From NCBI RefSeq assembly GCF_002013895.1, contig NZ_MAFQ01000009.1:239279-303278 (forward strand): a stretch of 64,000 nucleotides of DNA. The letters are read 5' to 3'. The notes beneath the pieces are model-generated. The model ran no database searches, had not been told where the DNA came from, and worked only from the letters and a program-made list of their open reading frames with translations. Every line of letters starts with the position of its first letter. Positions within the stretch are counted from its first letter, which is position 1. Of the stretch, positions 54,811-63,826 are shown one piece after another. The position numbers were made by a program, and so were the translations under genes. This DNA comes from Mycobacteroides franklinii. GTDB taxonomy: Bacteria; Actinomycetota; Actinomycetes; Mycobacteriales; Mycobacteriaceae.

Positions 54811-55512
54811 TCACAGCGACTTGGCGGTAAGCCACGTAACAGCGTCGAGCCAGTGTGGGCCTGCCGGATCAATTTGGTCGCCGTGCGGCAGGCGACTGAA
54901 CTCACGCAGCTCAACGTCGCAGCCGCTCTCGATTGCCGCATCCCGATAGCTGCGAGAGTGTTCGACAGGGACCCGTGCGTCGTCGACTCCATGGGTGATG
55001 AGCACGGGTGTCGCAACCGGCAGCTGCCACCGTGGCGACGCGGCGCGGTATCCATCCGGGTTCTGTGCCGGTGAGGCGCCCATGAAAGCCGCGGCAGCTG
55101 ACTCACCCAAGTCCTCGTCGTACGTGCGCAGGACATCGGTTACCGGCGCGAGCGCCAGTACCAGATCCGCATGGGCGGCGTTCAGTAGCGACAATTCCCC
55201 ACCCACCGAATGGCCCACCAGCACAACGCGTTCGATGCTTTCTGCACGAGTTCGCGACGCATACTCGATTCCCGCGGCGGCATCCTCAAGCGTCACCGGG
55301 TAACCGCCGCCGGACCCGACCCGCCGGTACTCGACGTTGGCCACATCCCAGCCTCGCCCCACCAGATCGGCAACCAGTGGCTCCATCACCTGCGCGCCAA
55401 AGGTTGATCTCCAATAGCCGCCGTGGACCAGGATCGCCAAACCGCGGGCAGACGGTGACGTCCAGGTATCCACGTACTGCTGCTCTGCGTCAGCGCCGTA
55501 CAGATGCCTCAT
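54811..55512 (-). CDS. Alpha/beta-hydrolase (esterase/lipase-like)
   Basis: This 233-residue hydrolase has the oxyanion motif HGGYW (like HGGG), nucleophile elbow GHSVGG, an acidic residue in THGVDDARVPVEHS and the catalytic His in LPHGDQIDP. These features fit the hormone-sensitive lipase/BD-FAE-like group. The ATG at 55512 overlaps the glyoxalase-type gene's stop by four bases, so the two form an operon. Substrate unknown, but a kynurenine formamidase-like role is possible for this size and fold. Confidence 0.85.
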   Translation of the reverse strand: MRHLYGADAEQQYVDTWTSPSARGLAILVHGGYWRSTFGAQVMEPLVADLVGRGWDVANVEYRRVGSGGGYPVTLEDAAAGIEYASRTRAESIERVVLVGHSVGGELSLLNAAHADLVLALAPVTDVLRTYDEDLGESAAAAFMGASPAQNPDGYRAASPRWQLPVATPVLITHGVDDARVPVEHSRSYRDAAIESGCDVELREFSRLPHGDQIDPAGPHWLDAVTWLTAKSL

Positions 55513-55949
55513 GTTTGGCTCTGCAGTTCCTCGGCGAGCATCACGATGATGCCGCTGGGGCCGCGAACGTACGTGAGCTTGTAGATGTCCTCGTAGGTCG
55601 CCACCCCGCGCAGCGGATGGCAACCATGCTTCGCGGCGATCTCGAGGGCTTGGTCAATGTCGTCGACGGAGAACGCGACACGGTGCATGCCAATCTCGTT
55701 GGGTCGAGTGGGCGCCGACTCGATGGCCGCGGGATGGATGTACTCGAAAAGCTCGAGGCGGCCATGACCGTCTGGTGTCTGGAGCATCGCGATATGGGCG
55801 TGGTTGCCGTCAAGGCCGACGGCGGTCTCGGTCCACTCGCCGCTGACGGTGGCACGGCCGACGACCGTGAGACCGAGGTCGGTGAAAAATGCGATCGTCG
55901 CTTCGAGGTCACGTACGGCGATACCGACGTTCTCAAGTTTGATGGGCAT
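55509..55949 (-). CDS. VOC-family (glyoxalase/bleomycin resistance) protein
   Basis: The 146-residue protein has the paired beta-alpha-beta-beta-beta VOC modules: LENVGIAVRDLEATIAFFTDLG at the start and MHRVAFSVDDIDQAL for the second module. Metal ligands would be His/Glu at strand positions (LELFEYIHP). Family members are glyoxalases, epimerases, dioxygenases or antibiotic-binding proteins, so the reaction cannot be named. It forms a four-base overlap with the hydrolase gene. Confidence 0.85.
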   Translation of the reverse strand: MPIKLENVGIAVRDLEATIAFFTDLGLTVVGRATVSGEWTETAVGLDGNHAHIAMLQTPDGHGRLELFEYIHPAAIESAPTRPNEIGMHRVAFSVDDIDQALEIAAKHGCHPLRGVATYEDIYKLTYVRGPSGIIVMLAEELQSQT

Positions 55950-56213
55950 GTGCCGGATGCTACTCAGCGAGCAGCCTCCGTTTGCCGGTCCGATAAACGC
56001 CGGTCTTTGCCAGGGCAGCGGTCACCCTCCCCTCGGCCGAACTCCTATGTCGGGAATGTCATTGCGCGACAAGCGAATGCTCGCGATTTAGGCAGAGCCG
56101 GAAAACGTGGGGATCCGTACACGTCGGATTTCACAATGCGTTCCGGCTGTCCAGGGTGGCCCGGGGAGGGGTGGTGGCCTGGGGTGTGCCTCAGCGTGTG
56201 CAACGATCGCCCC

Positions 56214-56498
56214 ATGTGGGGACGAAAGTCGGTCGAGAAGGCCCATGCTCACTGCAGGGACAACCGCGTCGCACTGAGCAGGTCGGACGTCTGCGGCTGC
56301 TTCTACTGTCTGGCAATCTACTCACCAAGCGCGATCACGGAGTGGACCGACTACGACGATTCCGCCCTGTGCCCGAAGTGTGGAATCGATAGCGTGCTCG
56401 CCGAGGATTCGGGATATCCGATCACCGAGGTGTTCCTTACGAGGATGTATGCGCGCTGGTTCGCAATAGTCCATCGGGTCGACGGCGGTCAGAGCTGA
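56214..56498 (+). CDS. Small Cys-rich zinc-binding protein
   Basis: This 94-residue cytoplasmic protein has two Cys pairs, CGCFYCLAIY near residue 28 and CPKCGIDSVL near residue 53, typical of a treble-clef zinc fold. Many actinobacterial and other bacterial genomes carry such a short protein with no known function. Start ATG 56214. The stop region overlaps the convergent cold-shock gene by 10 bp. Upstream, 55950-56213 holds no gene that I can support. Confidence 0.7.
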   Translation: MWGRKSVEKAHAHCRDNRVALSRSDVCGCFYCLAIYSPSAITEWTDYDDSALCPKCGIDSVLAEDSGYPITEVFLTRMYARWFAIVHRVDGGQS

Positions 56499-56707
56499 CG
56501 CACGCGTGTTGCGACGTACTGGAAGCTGTCTTGTCGCCGCTGCTCGTAGTCGAACTCGACGCGCTCCCCTTCGCTGAGCATCCGGAAGCCGTCACCCTCG
56601 ATCGCCGTGTAGTGCGCGAACGCGTCCAGCCCGTCGGGCAGCGCAGGTGACGTGATCGCACCCCAGCCCTTCTCGGGCCTGAAGAACTTCACGATGCCCT
56701 GCGCCAT
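56489..56707 (-). CDS. Cold-shock domain protein
   Basis: The 72-residue cold-shock domain binds single-stranded RNA or DNA. MAQGIVKFFRPEKGWGAITSP carries the RNP1-like motif (KGWGAIT; classic KGFGFI), and DAFAHYTAIEGDGFRML the RNP2-like motif. The substitutions Trp for Phe may alter binding but are seen in actinobacterial relatives. Start ATG 56707. Role in stress or growth is likely but unspecified. Confidence 0.82.
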   Translation of the reverse strand: MAQGIVKFFRPEKGWGAITSPALPDGLDAFAHYTAIEGDGFRMLSEGERVEFDYEQRRQDSFQYVATRVRQL

Positions 56708-56768
56708 ATCGTCAGCATGGCTGTCGGCGCTGATCGCGTCAACGTGGAAGTTTGCTAGGTTACTGACC

Positions 56769-57200
56769 GTGACGGATGATCGCACTGACTTGTCGGCATA
56801 CTGGCGGCTCAAGTTCGACTTCTATGACCGCTACGGCACCAGATTCACCCCGGAGGCAGTTGCCGCAGCCAAGGCGCGGCCCTTCGCGGTCAGAATGCGC
56901 TCGTTTATCAACCTGCCAGCCCTGTTCTTTGGACCCATCTACTTCGTTGTCAAAGGCATGTGGCGCAAGGCCATAACAGTGATGCTGTTTGGTTTGCTTC
57001 TGGGAGTTGCCGTGTACCTGACGTTCCCGGGGCTGGGTTTTGGTGGGTTTAGTACCAATGGTGCTGTGTACATGATCCTTGCAGGTCCTGCCTATTACCG
57101 TCACCGGGTGGTGGGCAGCCGATCGTGGAATCCGTTCGATGGAATCGGATGGCGCTTCAATCGCGAGATGCGCGAAGATCGGACGCTGCGTCGCGGGTAG
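56769..57200 (+). CDS. DUF2628 membrane protein
   Basis: From GTG 56769 the 143-residue protein has a charged N-terminal segment (LKFDFYDRYGTRF), a central hydrophobic hairpin (residues 46-82, PALFFGPIYFVVKGMWRK) and a third segment (residues 88-104). The W-R-K-A motif after the first helix fits DUF2628, a family of small membrane proteins of unknown function. It is divergent from the cold-shock gene and converges on the HNH pseudogene. Confidence 0.75.
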   Translation: MTDDRTDLSAYWRLKFDFYDRYGTRFTPEAVAAAKARPFAVRMRSFINLPALFFGPIYFVVKGMWRKAITVMLFGLLLGVAVYLTFPGLGFGGFSTNGAVYMILAGPAYYRHRVVGSRSWNPFDGIGWRFNREMREDRTLRRG

Positions 57201-57236
57201 GTCGGACAGTCAGGCGGTGCGAGTCCACTCGCAGCA

Positions 57237-57578
57237 CTACCCGCGGTCCTCAGTTCTGGCCTTGTGGTCGTTACACGGCCCGCACGCGGCGCGCAGATTC
57301 TTCGGGTCGAACGCGAGATCAGGCCTGCGCAACCCGGGCTGCTCCTTGTCCACCACGGTGGCTCGCCCTGTGCAGATGCCCTCGTACTGGATGCGGCACC
57401 GGCAGCGGTCTCGGTCCAGGATCTTCGAGGCGAGCTCTCGCTATCGGCGCTGACGTGTGACTTCACTGGAGGCTGCGCGTGGCCCGCTCCATGCCTGCGT
57501 GTGCTCAGGGCAGCAACGGGCGAAGCGGATCAGATTGGGACATCCGGACACTGGGCACGGACGCGGAGCCCTCGGCAT
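57237..57578 (-). pseudogene. HNH endonuclease pseudogene (phage type)
   Basis: The minus strand reads MPRAPRPCPVSGCPNLIRF, continues through CCPEHTQAW and SEVTRQRR, hits TAG, then resumes RELASKILDRDRCRC, EGICTGRATVVD and NLRAACGPCNDHK. This is the phage-like HNH nuclease family with its N-terminal zinc pairs. The amber codon at 57443-57441 (codon 46) sits where relatives have Trp (TGG to TAG). The normal first HNH His is Lys (VVDKEQ), so it is also catalytically damaged. It marks old phage or mobile-element DNA and is unlikely to be functional. Confidence 0.8.
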
Positions 57579-57689
57579 GCTGATCACCTCGTCGACTACG
57601 CCTTGAGTCGCGTGGACACAAAACGGTCAATAATCCTTGGTCTGTCCACTCTTGAATTGCTTAGGCTGCGAAGCGTTCCCTGGCCATGC

Positions 57690-58133
57690 TCAAGATCTGC
57701 CGGGGCCGCCGCCGACGGGCCCGTTCATGTCGGCGGGGCCGCTGGGTGAACCGCCGGCGGCCCCGTTGACACCGGCGGGGCCATTGGAGGAACCTCCCGC
57801 CGAATCGCCGCCCGGACCACCGCTGGGAGGAATATTCATGTCGGCGGAACCGCCGATGGGACCGCTTGGTGAACCACCGATGGGACCGGTCACGTCGGAG
57901 CGGTCAGAGGTTCCAATGGGACCTGTCACGTCCGAAACCCCGGAGGAATCGCCGTCAGGATCAGCCACCTCGGAACCGCCGGGGAGCGCCACCACCGTGG
58001 AAAGGACGCCGCCGCGGCTGCCGTGGTTGGTGGCGACGGCCCCGCCGACGAACAGAGTCAAGACCCCGCACACCACCAGCGCTCGTCCCAACACCCGGTG
58101 GCGGTCTATGTGGCGTGAAGACTCACCTCTCAT
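57690..58133 (-). CDS. Membrane-anchored Gly/Pro/Ser-rich protein
   Basis: This 147-residue protein starts MRGESSRHIDRHRVLGRAL, has one hydrophobic helix (residues 16-33, ALVVCGVLTLFVGGAVAT), and a low-complexity tail with repeats of GPIGG, SDVTGPIG and PSGPADMNGPVGG. Such tails are common in mobile-element proteins and cell-wall spanning proteins; no domain is recognised. The start ATG 58133 was preferred because upstream in-frame DNA is AT-rich non-coding. Codon usage resembles its mobile-element neighbours rather than the core. Confidence 0.5.
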   Translation of the reverse strand: MRGESSRHIDRHRVLGRALVVCGVLTLFVGGAVATNHGSRGGVLSTVVALPGGSEVADPDGDSSGVSDVTGPIGTSDRSDVTGPIGGSPSGPIGGSADMNIPPSGGPGGDSAGGSSNGPAGVNGAAGGSPSGPADMNGPVGGGPGRS

Positions 58134-58287
58134 AGCAACAAACCCTAGTTTATTCTGTAAACAATTGCTAGCATCGTCGGACGCCGGAGGTTTATTCGCT
58201 GCGTAAATGTCTTGCCGGGCAAGATCGGCGTGATTGCAGTGCGTGTTTGTTGCAAAAGATCGATCACACAACCAAGGAGAGAAGTAG

Positions 58288-58842
58288 ATGCGCGTGAGAA
58301 AGTTGCATGCCACCGCGTTGCCCGTGGCAGTCGGTATCGTCGCCCTAGCCGCGGTGGGCTGCTCACACAAGACTGGTGACGCGCCTTCGCTCAGTTCTGC
58401 TAGCTCGGCGGCTTCGTCGGCGATTTCGTCCATCAGCGCACCACCCTCGGAGAAGCCCAGCACCACACAGATTCCGGGCAAAAACGGCACTCCTTACACC
58501 GTGGAGGGGCCGATCCTAGCCAAGTGGAACACTCTGAACGATGTTCAGAAGAAGGACTTGGGCGCACCGTATGACAACCAGAAGGACACCCTGGACCGTA
58601 GCGGCGTCTATCAGCAGTTTGACGGCGGCGTGCTGATCTACCGCAACGGAGAACCGGTCTATTTCGTGTGGGGCAAGATCCGAGACGCATGGAATGACAA
58701 TCAAGCCTCACAAGGCAAACTTGGCTATCCCACCGCCGATGAGGTGACCGAGGCCGACGGCTCGTTTAAGTCCAGCTTCGAGCACGGAACGATCACTTTC
58801 AAAACCGGCGATGCCACCGCGAAAGTCTCACTTACAAACTGA
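58288..58842 (+). CDS. LGFP-repeat lipoprotein
   Basis: The 184-residue protein has a lipobox (AAVGC at 21-25) and a Ser/Ala-rich spacer, then LGFP-type segments: KDLGAPYDNQ, YQQFDGGVLIYR, GKIRDAWNDN and KLGYPTADEV. LGFP domains occur in mycobacterial wall-associated proteins and are thought to bind cell-wall glycans or mycolates. It is upstream of a CsbD-like gene, with a 183-bp non-coding gap. A GGAGAG ribosome site precedes ATG 58288. Confidence 0.85.
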   Translation: MRVRKLHATALPVAVGIVALAAVGCSHKTGDAPSLSSASSAASSAISSISAPPSEKPSTTQIPGKNGTPYTVEGPILAKWNTLNDVQKKDLGAPYDNQKDTLDRSGVYQQFDGGVLIYRNGEPVYFVWGKIRDAWNDNQASQGKLGYPTADEVTEADGSFKSSFEHGTITFKTGDATAKVSLTN

Positions 58843-59025
58843 GTAACTAGCAGAACGTCAGCACTGGCGCGGGTCGTCGGAGGCCGCCGAAAACACCGCC
58901 GACGAGCCGCGCTGCTGACAACAGCGGAATCGACCGGGCAGGACAGGCTGATCGCCCTTCCTCGGTCGCACTTCAGAATTATGTCGGTAGCTTCGTTCTA
59001 CAAACTGTGAGAAAGGTTGGAAAAC

Positions 59026-59238
59026 ATGGGGATTGCTGATGACGCCCAGAACAAGTTCGATGATCTTAAGGGCCGCGCTAAGGAAGCCGCCGGTTCCGTC
59101 ACCAACGACGATGATCTGAAAGCTGAAGGACAAGCCGAGCAAGGTATCGCCTCTGCCAAGCAAAAGATCGCTGACGCCGCCGATAAAGTCAAAGACGGTG
59201 TTGAGGCCGTCAAGGACAAGCTAACCGGAAACGGCTAA
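59026..59238 (+). CDS. CsbD-family stress protein
   Basis: The 70-residue, Lys/Ala/Asp-rich protein (DDAQNKFDDLKGRAKEAAG) fits the CsbD family of general stress proteins of unknown mechanism. Sequence repeats of KxKxxxAA type (KQKIADAADKVKDGVEAVKDK) form amphipathic helices. The ATG at 59026 follows GAAAGG. CsbD genes are under stress sigma factors in other bacteria. The 58843-59025 gap before it may hold its promoter, which I cannot resolve. Confidence 0.85.
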   Translation: MGIADDAQNKFDDLKGRAKEAAGSVTNDDDLKAEGQAEQGIASAKQKIADAADKVKDGVEAVKDKLTGNG

Positions 59239-59261
59239 CCAAACCGCAGTCACGGGTTTTC

Positions 59262-59501
59262 TCAACGTGAGGTTGCGCCGCGCGAATCGCCTAGCGAAAA
59301 CCTCGCAGCAAGCGCACGCTGACCCTCAACTATCAAGTGCTTGGCGTTGTAGTGCGCGGCGAACCGTTGCGCGAGATCGGGCACGCGCACGTCGTATTCA
59401 GTCGTCGCGGTGCCGTCGGGCTGCGGCTTGATCTGCCCCACACCGTCAATCAAGCCGGTGCACGGGATCGAGGCGTTGCAGCGCGGGCAATAGAGCACCA
59501 T
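59262..59501 (-). CDS. Small zinc-ribbon-like hypothetical protein
   Basis: The 79-residue product starts MVLYCPRCNASIPCTG, with three Cys like a zinc ribbon, and ends in a charged helix (RFAAHYNAKHLIVEGQRALAA). No family is recognised. It begins two bases after the stop of a gene fragment on the same strand, so it may belong to that lost operon. Mobile-element origin is likely from its neighbours. Confidence 0.45.
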   Translation of the reverse strand: MVLYCPRCNASIPCTGLIDGVGQIKPQPDGTATTEYDVRVPDLAQRFAAHYNAKHLIVEGQRALAARFSLGDSRGATSR

Positions 59502-59603
59502 CTACATCGGATCCACGGCGCGCCTGCATCTCTTCCACCCTGCGTGGTTCGGCTTCTCGTTCAGCTTGGCGACGACGTCGCCGTAGGCCTGTTCGGCTAC
59601 ACC
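59502..59603 (-). pseudogene. 3' fragment of a duplicated gene
   Basis: This 34-codon fragment ends AYGDVVAKLNEKPNHAGWKR-CRRAVDPM-stop, and is cut at its 5' side by a TAA at 59604-59606. It closely resembles the end of the gene cut by the window edge at 63827 (AYDDVVAKLNEKQSEKVTHR). The two copies lie on either side of the 1081-residue gene cluster, which suggests duplication or recombination within the mobile segment. Confidence 0.6.
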
Positions 59604-59950
59604 TTAGGTAGAAGCGATTCAGCGAGTTGCTTTCCTTTGTCGGTGAGGTTGAGCCAGGCCACGTAATCCCAGACACCGTTTTCGTCGTAGTGGCCGATGT
59701 ATTCGGCCCGGATACGGTCTAGTGCTTCATCAATGGGAATGTCCCACGGGACGAAGCCGGCGCCGCGTTCTACGGTGCCGACTTGGTATAGCCCCGCACT
59801 CACAAGGTCGGCCACAATGTTGAGCGACTCGGCTTGTAGTTCGCCGACCGACGCGTCTGGGTTGGCCAGATAGACCAGCCGATGCACACGGTAGAAGTAA
59901 ACCCAATCATCCAGGCCGTCCATCAAGACAGCGTCACGCGCGTTGTTCAT
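59597..59950 (-). CDS. Hypothetical 117-residue protein
   Basis: From ATG 59950 the product begins MNNARDAVLMDGLDDWVYF and ends in a winged-helix-like tail (LNLTDKGKQLAESLL). The acidic and Tyr/Trp-rich middle (ALDRIRAEYIGHYDENGVWDYVAWL) fits a small soluble DNA-related regulator, but no family is identified. It is on the strand of the mobile cluster, just upstream of the duplicated fragment (they abut at 59597-59603). Confidence 0.6.
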   Translation of the reverse strand: MNNARDAVLMDGLDDWVYFYRVHRLVYLANPDASVGELQAESLNIVADLVSAGLYQVGTVERGAGFVPWDIPIDEALDRIRAEYIGHYDENGVWDYVAWLNLTDKGKQLAESLLPKV

Positions 59951-60094
59951 ACAGCGCCTTCCGAACTGCGTTAAGCCGCAGCCGCTATAACCCCTGGTGG
60001 GGCGGGTTGCCAGATTCGGTTGTCGCGCAGCAAAGCCCACAGCACGTCGACAAAGGCGTTGGGCCACCTGCCCGGTCGAGCTGGACACACATCG

Positions 60095-60490
60095 TCATCT
60101 CGACGGCGGCAATCCGTCTTCAGACAACGGCACAGGACAATTTGCGCCGAAATTCCCTACATGTTCGTTAAAGGTGAATATCTGGTAAGTGCACCCGTCG
60201 TCTTGGGCTTCGAACGCTCTGCCTGCTGCCCACTTGCCGTAGATCGGGAACTCGCGAGCGGGTAGATCAAGCCTGGTTTGGTCTTGTTTGGTCAGTTGGC
60301 GATACTGAAAGGCGTTATCTGACTCGCAGATCGCCACCGCCAGGCGAGGTGTTTCGAAGCTGCTGACGGTGTCCTGTCCGGTGTCACACAACTCCGGTGC
60401 GGCATGAGCGGTGACCGGAACAGTACACATCACGCCCACGACCAGCAGGGGTGCCAAAGGAAACGCCGCCAGGACGTGTGTCCGCGTCAT
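60095..60490 (-). CDS. Secreted 131-residue protein in the conjugation-like cluster
   Basis: The product has a signal peptide (hydrophobic residues 8-28, cleavage near AHAAPEL) and four Cys in the mature part (ELCDTG, AICESD, GCTYQI, NCPVPL) that may form two disulfides. No domain is recognised. Its ATG at 60490 overlaps the upstream 1081-residue gene's stop by four bases, so it belongs to the same operon and may act outside the cell with that protein. Confidence 0.65.
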   Translation of the reverse strand: MTRTHVLAAFPLAPLLVVGVMCTVPVTAHAAPELCDTGQDTVSSFETPRLAVAICESDNAFQYRQLTKQDQTRLDLPAREFPIYGKWAAGRAFEAQDDGCTYQIFTFNEHVGNFGANCPVPLSEDGLPPSR

Positions 60491-63400
60491 TGGACACCGA
60501 GCGCGTCAGCGATTTTCGTGGCATCGGTGATGTACCGCGTATAAACGCTCCCGTCCGTGGAGAACGATCCCTGCACTCTTTGAGCAAGCACGCCGAGGTT
60601 ACTCATGTCCTGCCAGCCGGGAACTTTCAACAACGCTGAATAGAATTTTTGGGCTGATGTGGTGGGGTTCAGCAGCTCCGGCATAGTGCCCCACATGTCC
60701 AACTGCTGCTGGAACAGACCCAGTGACGCGTGATCACTAGGCACATGACCATCTGGGTATGTCTGCGCGCCAGGGAAATTCAAGGATTCGCGGAGCCGAT
60801 CCACGCTCATCCCTGACGCGATTGGATCGTGGCCACCGTTCGCGATATTCGGGTTGTTAGCAGCCATTTTCGTCCACTGGTTCCAGACAGGCGAACCAGG
60901 TATGTAGTACGAGCCATCATTGGGCAGGTTGTAGTAGCTGCTCTCATCCAGGGATACAGCCAGCGCGGTGATAATCGCATTGCGGTTGACGCCCTTATCT
61001 GACATACCTTGTCCGGCTTGGATGATCTTCTGGATATTGCCGATCTGTGTGTCGTCGTAGCCCAAGTCCCGCAATTTCGACACGTCGACCGGTGGTGACG
61101 TGGACATCGTAGGCGGCGCGGAAGCGGTTGACGGCGAGGGTGCGGGAGTACTTGAGGGCGGACCCGGTGATTCCGTCGTTGGCGTGCTCGTTGCCGGTGG
61201 AGCCGGGGGCGTCTCCGGGCCCGGCGCTGGCGGTTCGGGTACCGGTCCGGGCGCGGTGACTGGCGGAGTCAGGTGAGGCTCCGGCGTTGATGAGCTGGTC
61301 GGAGGTGGCGCCGGCGGCATAGTCGATGGTGTCGTCGGCGTGATCGTCCTGGGCACCTCAGGGTAGTTGGGTGGAGTCGGTGAAGGGGGTGGCGGAGGCG
61401 GATCCATTGGTGCCGGCGCCAGGTGACCACCGGGCCCGGAACCACCGCTCATGGCTACCGTCGTACCGCTTTCTGACAGCAGATCGCTGGCACTGGACGT
61501 ATCGGGCACTCCGCTGGTGCCGAGGCTGGAGATGGTGTTGACCGCGCCCGCGCCTTGCGAGGTCAAGTTCGCCACCTGTCCCACTGCGCCGGTGATTTGT
61601 TCGGCTTGTTGGTCGAGCTGGGCGAGCTGCTGCATCTGGGGTTTCAGCTGTGGGTTGGCGTCGCCGACCGCCTGGGCGACCTGATCAGCTTCGCCCTGAG
61701 CGGTTTTCACAATCTGGCTGCCTGCATTAATAGCGTCTGCGGTGCCCTGCACACCTCGGGAGACACCTTGAACCAGCGTGATGGCGTCTTGTGGGTTGAC
61801 CGCTCCGGACTGCGCCGACGACGCCAGGGAAGCACCGGCCTGCGCGGCCGACCCGAAGCCCTGCGCGGCCTGCCCAGATGATTCGCCGATCTGCTGCCCC
61901 GACTGCACATAGGTCTGCACATCACCGGGAAGGCCTTGCACCGCTTGGGATGCATCCTGCCCAAACGCCTGAGTATCGGGCCCCTGCTGTTCGTCCTGCT
62001 TACGGCGTCGTGTCGAGGCCGCACCCATCAACAACGCGGACAGGTCGTTATTGCTCGACTGGTTGTCCTGATCCTGCTGCTGGTCTTTGTCGCCTTTCTT
62101 TTTGTCCTTGGACGGGGTCTTGGGCAGTTTTTGGTTGCCGTTCTGTTTCTGCTGCCCCTGCTGTTGCAACTGTTTGGTCAGATCGTCGATGCGTTGGCGG
62201 TCCTGGGTGCCCTGCTGCTGTTGGTCCTGTAGCTGCCGGGTCAACTCGTCAAGACGCTGCTGATCAGACTTATTCGGCGACTGCTGATCAGGTTGCTGCC
62301 CGGTGTTGTTCTGCGGCGGCTGGTTTTGGGATGGCTGCTGCTGGGGCTGTTGAGCACCCTGGTTACCGCTCTGCGCGCCTTGGTTGGCTTGCCCGCCTTG
62401 CGATCCTGGGTTGAAATCCGGGTTCGGCTTGCCCGGCCCCTGGGTGTGCGGGGTGGCGTTTTGGTAGTCCGGGATTTGGGTGCCGTGTGCGGGCTGGTCC
62501 CAGCCTTGCTGAGGCCCCTGCTGTCCACCTTGACCACCAGTGCTTTGGCTCACCGAGGGCGCTTGGGTGTTGTAGATCGAGATTCCCGAATTTTGATCTA
62601 GCGGGGCTTGGTTAGAGCCGTAGTTACCGCCCTGATAATCCGGCATCTGGTTGGGCATCTGCGGCGGCTGAAACTGGGAAGCATTGGGCCCGTACGAATT
62701 AGACCCATTGGAGCCACCCCCGCAATCTGGTGGGCACTGGGCGTGCGCTTGGGGCACCGTGGCCGGGGTAAACCAGCCCAAGCCCAACCCGCTGGCCGAG
62801 AACATCAGCACGGCAACGACACCGGCGACAGCGGCAGTCTTTTCAGACGCCGCCGTGGCCCAGGCGTACAGCCCTTCCAGGCCTTTCCACCAGCCCAGGT
62901 TCGCCCCCACACCCCACACCAGCACAGCAGCGATAGCTGCAGCCGCGGCGAATGTGTTGGCGCCCATGATCGTGGGGGCCAGTTTCGGGGTCAGCCACGC
63001 CGCCATGATGATTAGAGCGATGCCACCGGCTACAAGGGCGGCGACCAGCGCGGGATGTGATTGCGCGTTCTTGTCGGCAGTGGTTGGGTCGCGATGTGCA
63101 GCAGGGCTTTCGGATCTCATCAGTCCGGCATCGGCAAGGACCTCCCCGGTCAAACCGGCCAGATACTTACCGCCGGTGATCAGTGTCGCCCCCGCCAGGA
63201 CCGCGACCAGCATCTGCCCGGCGCCCAGTGCCAGCGACCACCCCGACTCACCGGATGTCGACTCCCACCACTGGGTGTATCCGCCGCGCAGCGCCCACCA
63301 CAAGCCGACCGCCCCGACGATAATCCCGAGCGCCGCGACCGTAGATTGCGCCGGCTCAGGCAACCGCTGATTGCCCGCCTCGAATGCGGCGTCGATGAGC

Positions 63401-63732
63401 GGCTTGGCGCCCCAGGCGGCCAGCTTGACCCCGCCGCCCAAGGCCGAGAGCCACAGCAGCAACGCGCCGACCCATACCAGCCAGTCCCCTACCTGGTCGC
63501 CGGCCCGGTACAAGCTATGCATGCCAGCCACACTGGCGAGCACCAGGGCGGCCCCGGCAGCGAAAGCTGCCAGACGGTGACCAGCGTCCCCGGCGCGACT
63601 CGAATGCAGCTCGCGGCTGCTTTCAGGAAATTCGGCGGCCCCAGCGCTAGTTGACGTCAAGGTGCGGCAATTGGTTACGGCAGTCAGGTGTTCTGTTGAT
63701 CTGTCGTAACCGGCCACAATCTTCTCCGTCAA
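60487..63732 (-). CDS. Multi-pass protein with C-terminal lytic-transglycosylase-like domain, conjugation-associated
   Basis: This 1081-residue protein has about seven hydrophobic segments in residues 52-330. A long Gly/Gln/Asn-rich region (about 335-600) follows, then a helical Ala/Gln-rich region (600-770), a Pro/Thr/Ser-rich stretch (800-880), and a C-terminal domain from about 883. That domain (ITALAVSLDESSYYNLP, ASLGLFQQQLDMWGT, FYSALLKVPGWQDM) resembles lytic transglycosylase-like domains of actinobacterial cell-wall enzymes, with the Glu of DESS as the likely acid. Such designs occur in conjugative plasmids and integrated elements as T4SS-like channel proteins that open the wall. The start (TTG 63732) is uncertain. 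Confidence 0.65.
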   Translation of the reverse strand: MTEKIVAGYDRSTEHLTAVTNCRTLTSTSAGAAEFPESSRELHSSRAGDAGHRLAAFAAGAALVLASVAGMHSLYRAGDQVGDWLVWVGALLLWLSALGGGVKLAAWGAKPLIDAAFEAGNQRLPEPAQSTVAALGIIVGAVGLWWALRGGYTQWWESTSGESGWSLALGAGQMLVAVLAGATLITGGKYLAGLTGEVLADAGLMRSESPAAHRDPTTADKNAQSHPALVAALVAGGIALIIMAAWLTPKLAPTIMGANTFAAAAAIAAVLVWGVGANLGWWKGLEGLYAWATAASEKTAAVAGVVAVLMFSASGLGLGWFTPATVPQAHAQCPPDCGGGSNGSNSYGPNASQFQPPQMPNQMPDYQGGNYGSNQAPLDQNSGISIYNTQAPSVSQSTGGQGGQQGPQQGWDQPAHGTQIPDYQNATPHTQGPGKPNPDFNPGSQGGQANQGAQSGNQGAQQPQQQPSQNQPPQNNTGQQPDQQSPNKSDQQRLDELTRQLQDQQQQGTQDRQRIDDLTKQLQQQGQQKQNGNQKLPKTPSKDKKKGDKDQQQDQDNQSSNNDLSALLMGAASTRRRKQDEQQGPDTQAFGQDASQAVQGLPGDVQTYVQSGQQIGESSGQAAQGFGSAAQAGASLASSAQSGAVNPQDAITLVQGVSRGVQGTADAINAGSQIVKTAQGEADQVAQAVGDANPQLKPQMQQLAQLDQQAEQITGAVGQVANLTSQGAGAVNTISSLGTSGVPDTSSASDLLSESGTTVAMSGGSGPGGHLAPAPMDPPPPPPSPTPPNYPEVPRTITPTTPSTMPPAPPPTSSSTPEPHLTPPVTAPGPVPEPPAPGPETPPAPPATSTPTTESPGPPSSTPAPSPSTASAPPTMSTSPPVDVSKLRDLGYDDTQIGNIQKIIQAGQGMSDKGVNRNAIITALAVSLDESSYYNLPNDGSYYIPGSPVWNQWTKMAANNPNIANGGHDPIASGMSVDRLRESLNFPGAQTYPDGHVPSDHASLGLFQQQLDMWGTMPELLNPTTSAQKFYSALLKVPGWQDMSNLGVLAQRVQGSFSTDGSVYTRYITDATKIADALGVQ

Positions 63733-63826
63733 GTCTAGGCAAAGAAACTGGACGCAACAGTACCGGCATCAACTGACAGTCGTCTACTTGGATAGCAAAC
63801 ATCAAATAGAGGAGGGTGCTGGTCGG

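Noticed and set aside
54766..56091. Several plus-strand frames opposite the hydrolase and VOC genes.
   Set aside because: They mirror the high-GC third positions of the real genes on the minus strand. The only one I kept on this strand is the Cys-rich 56214-56498 gene, which has a distinct conserved motif.
62241..62601. Alternative frames with long Val/Leu-rich products opposite the Gln-rich region of the 1081-residue gene.
   Set aside because: They are codon-bias mirror images of the CAG/CAA repeats on the other strand, with no start site or ribosome site.
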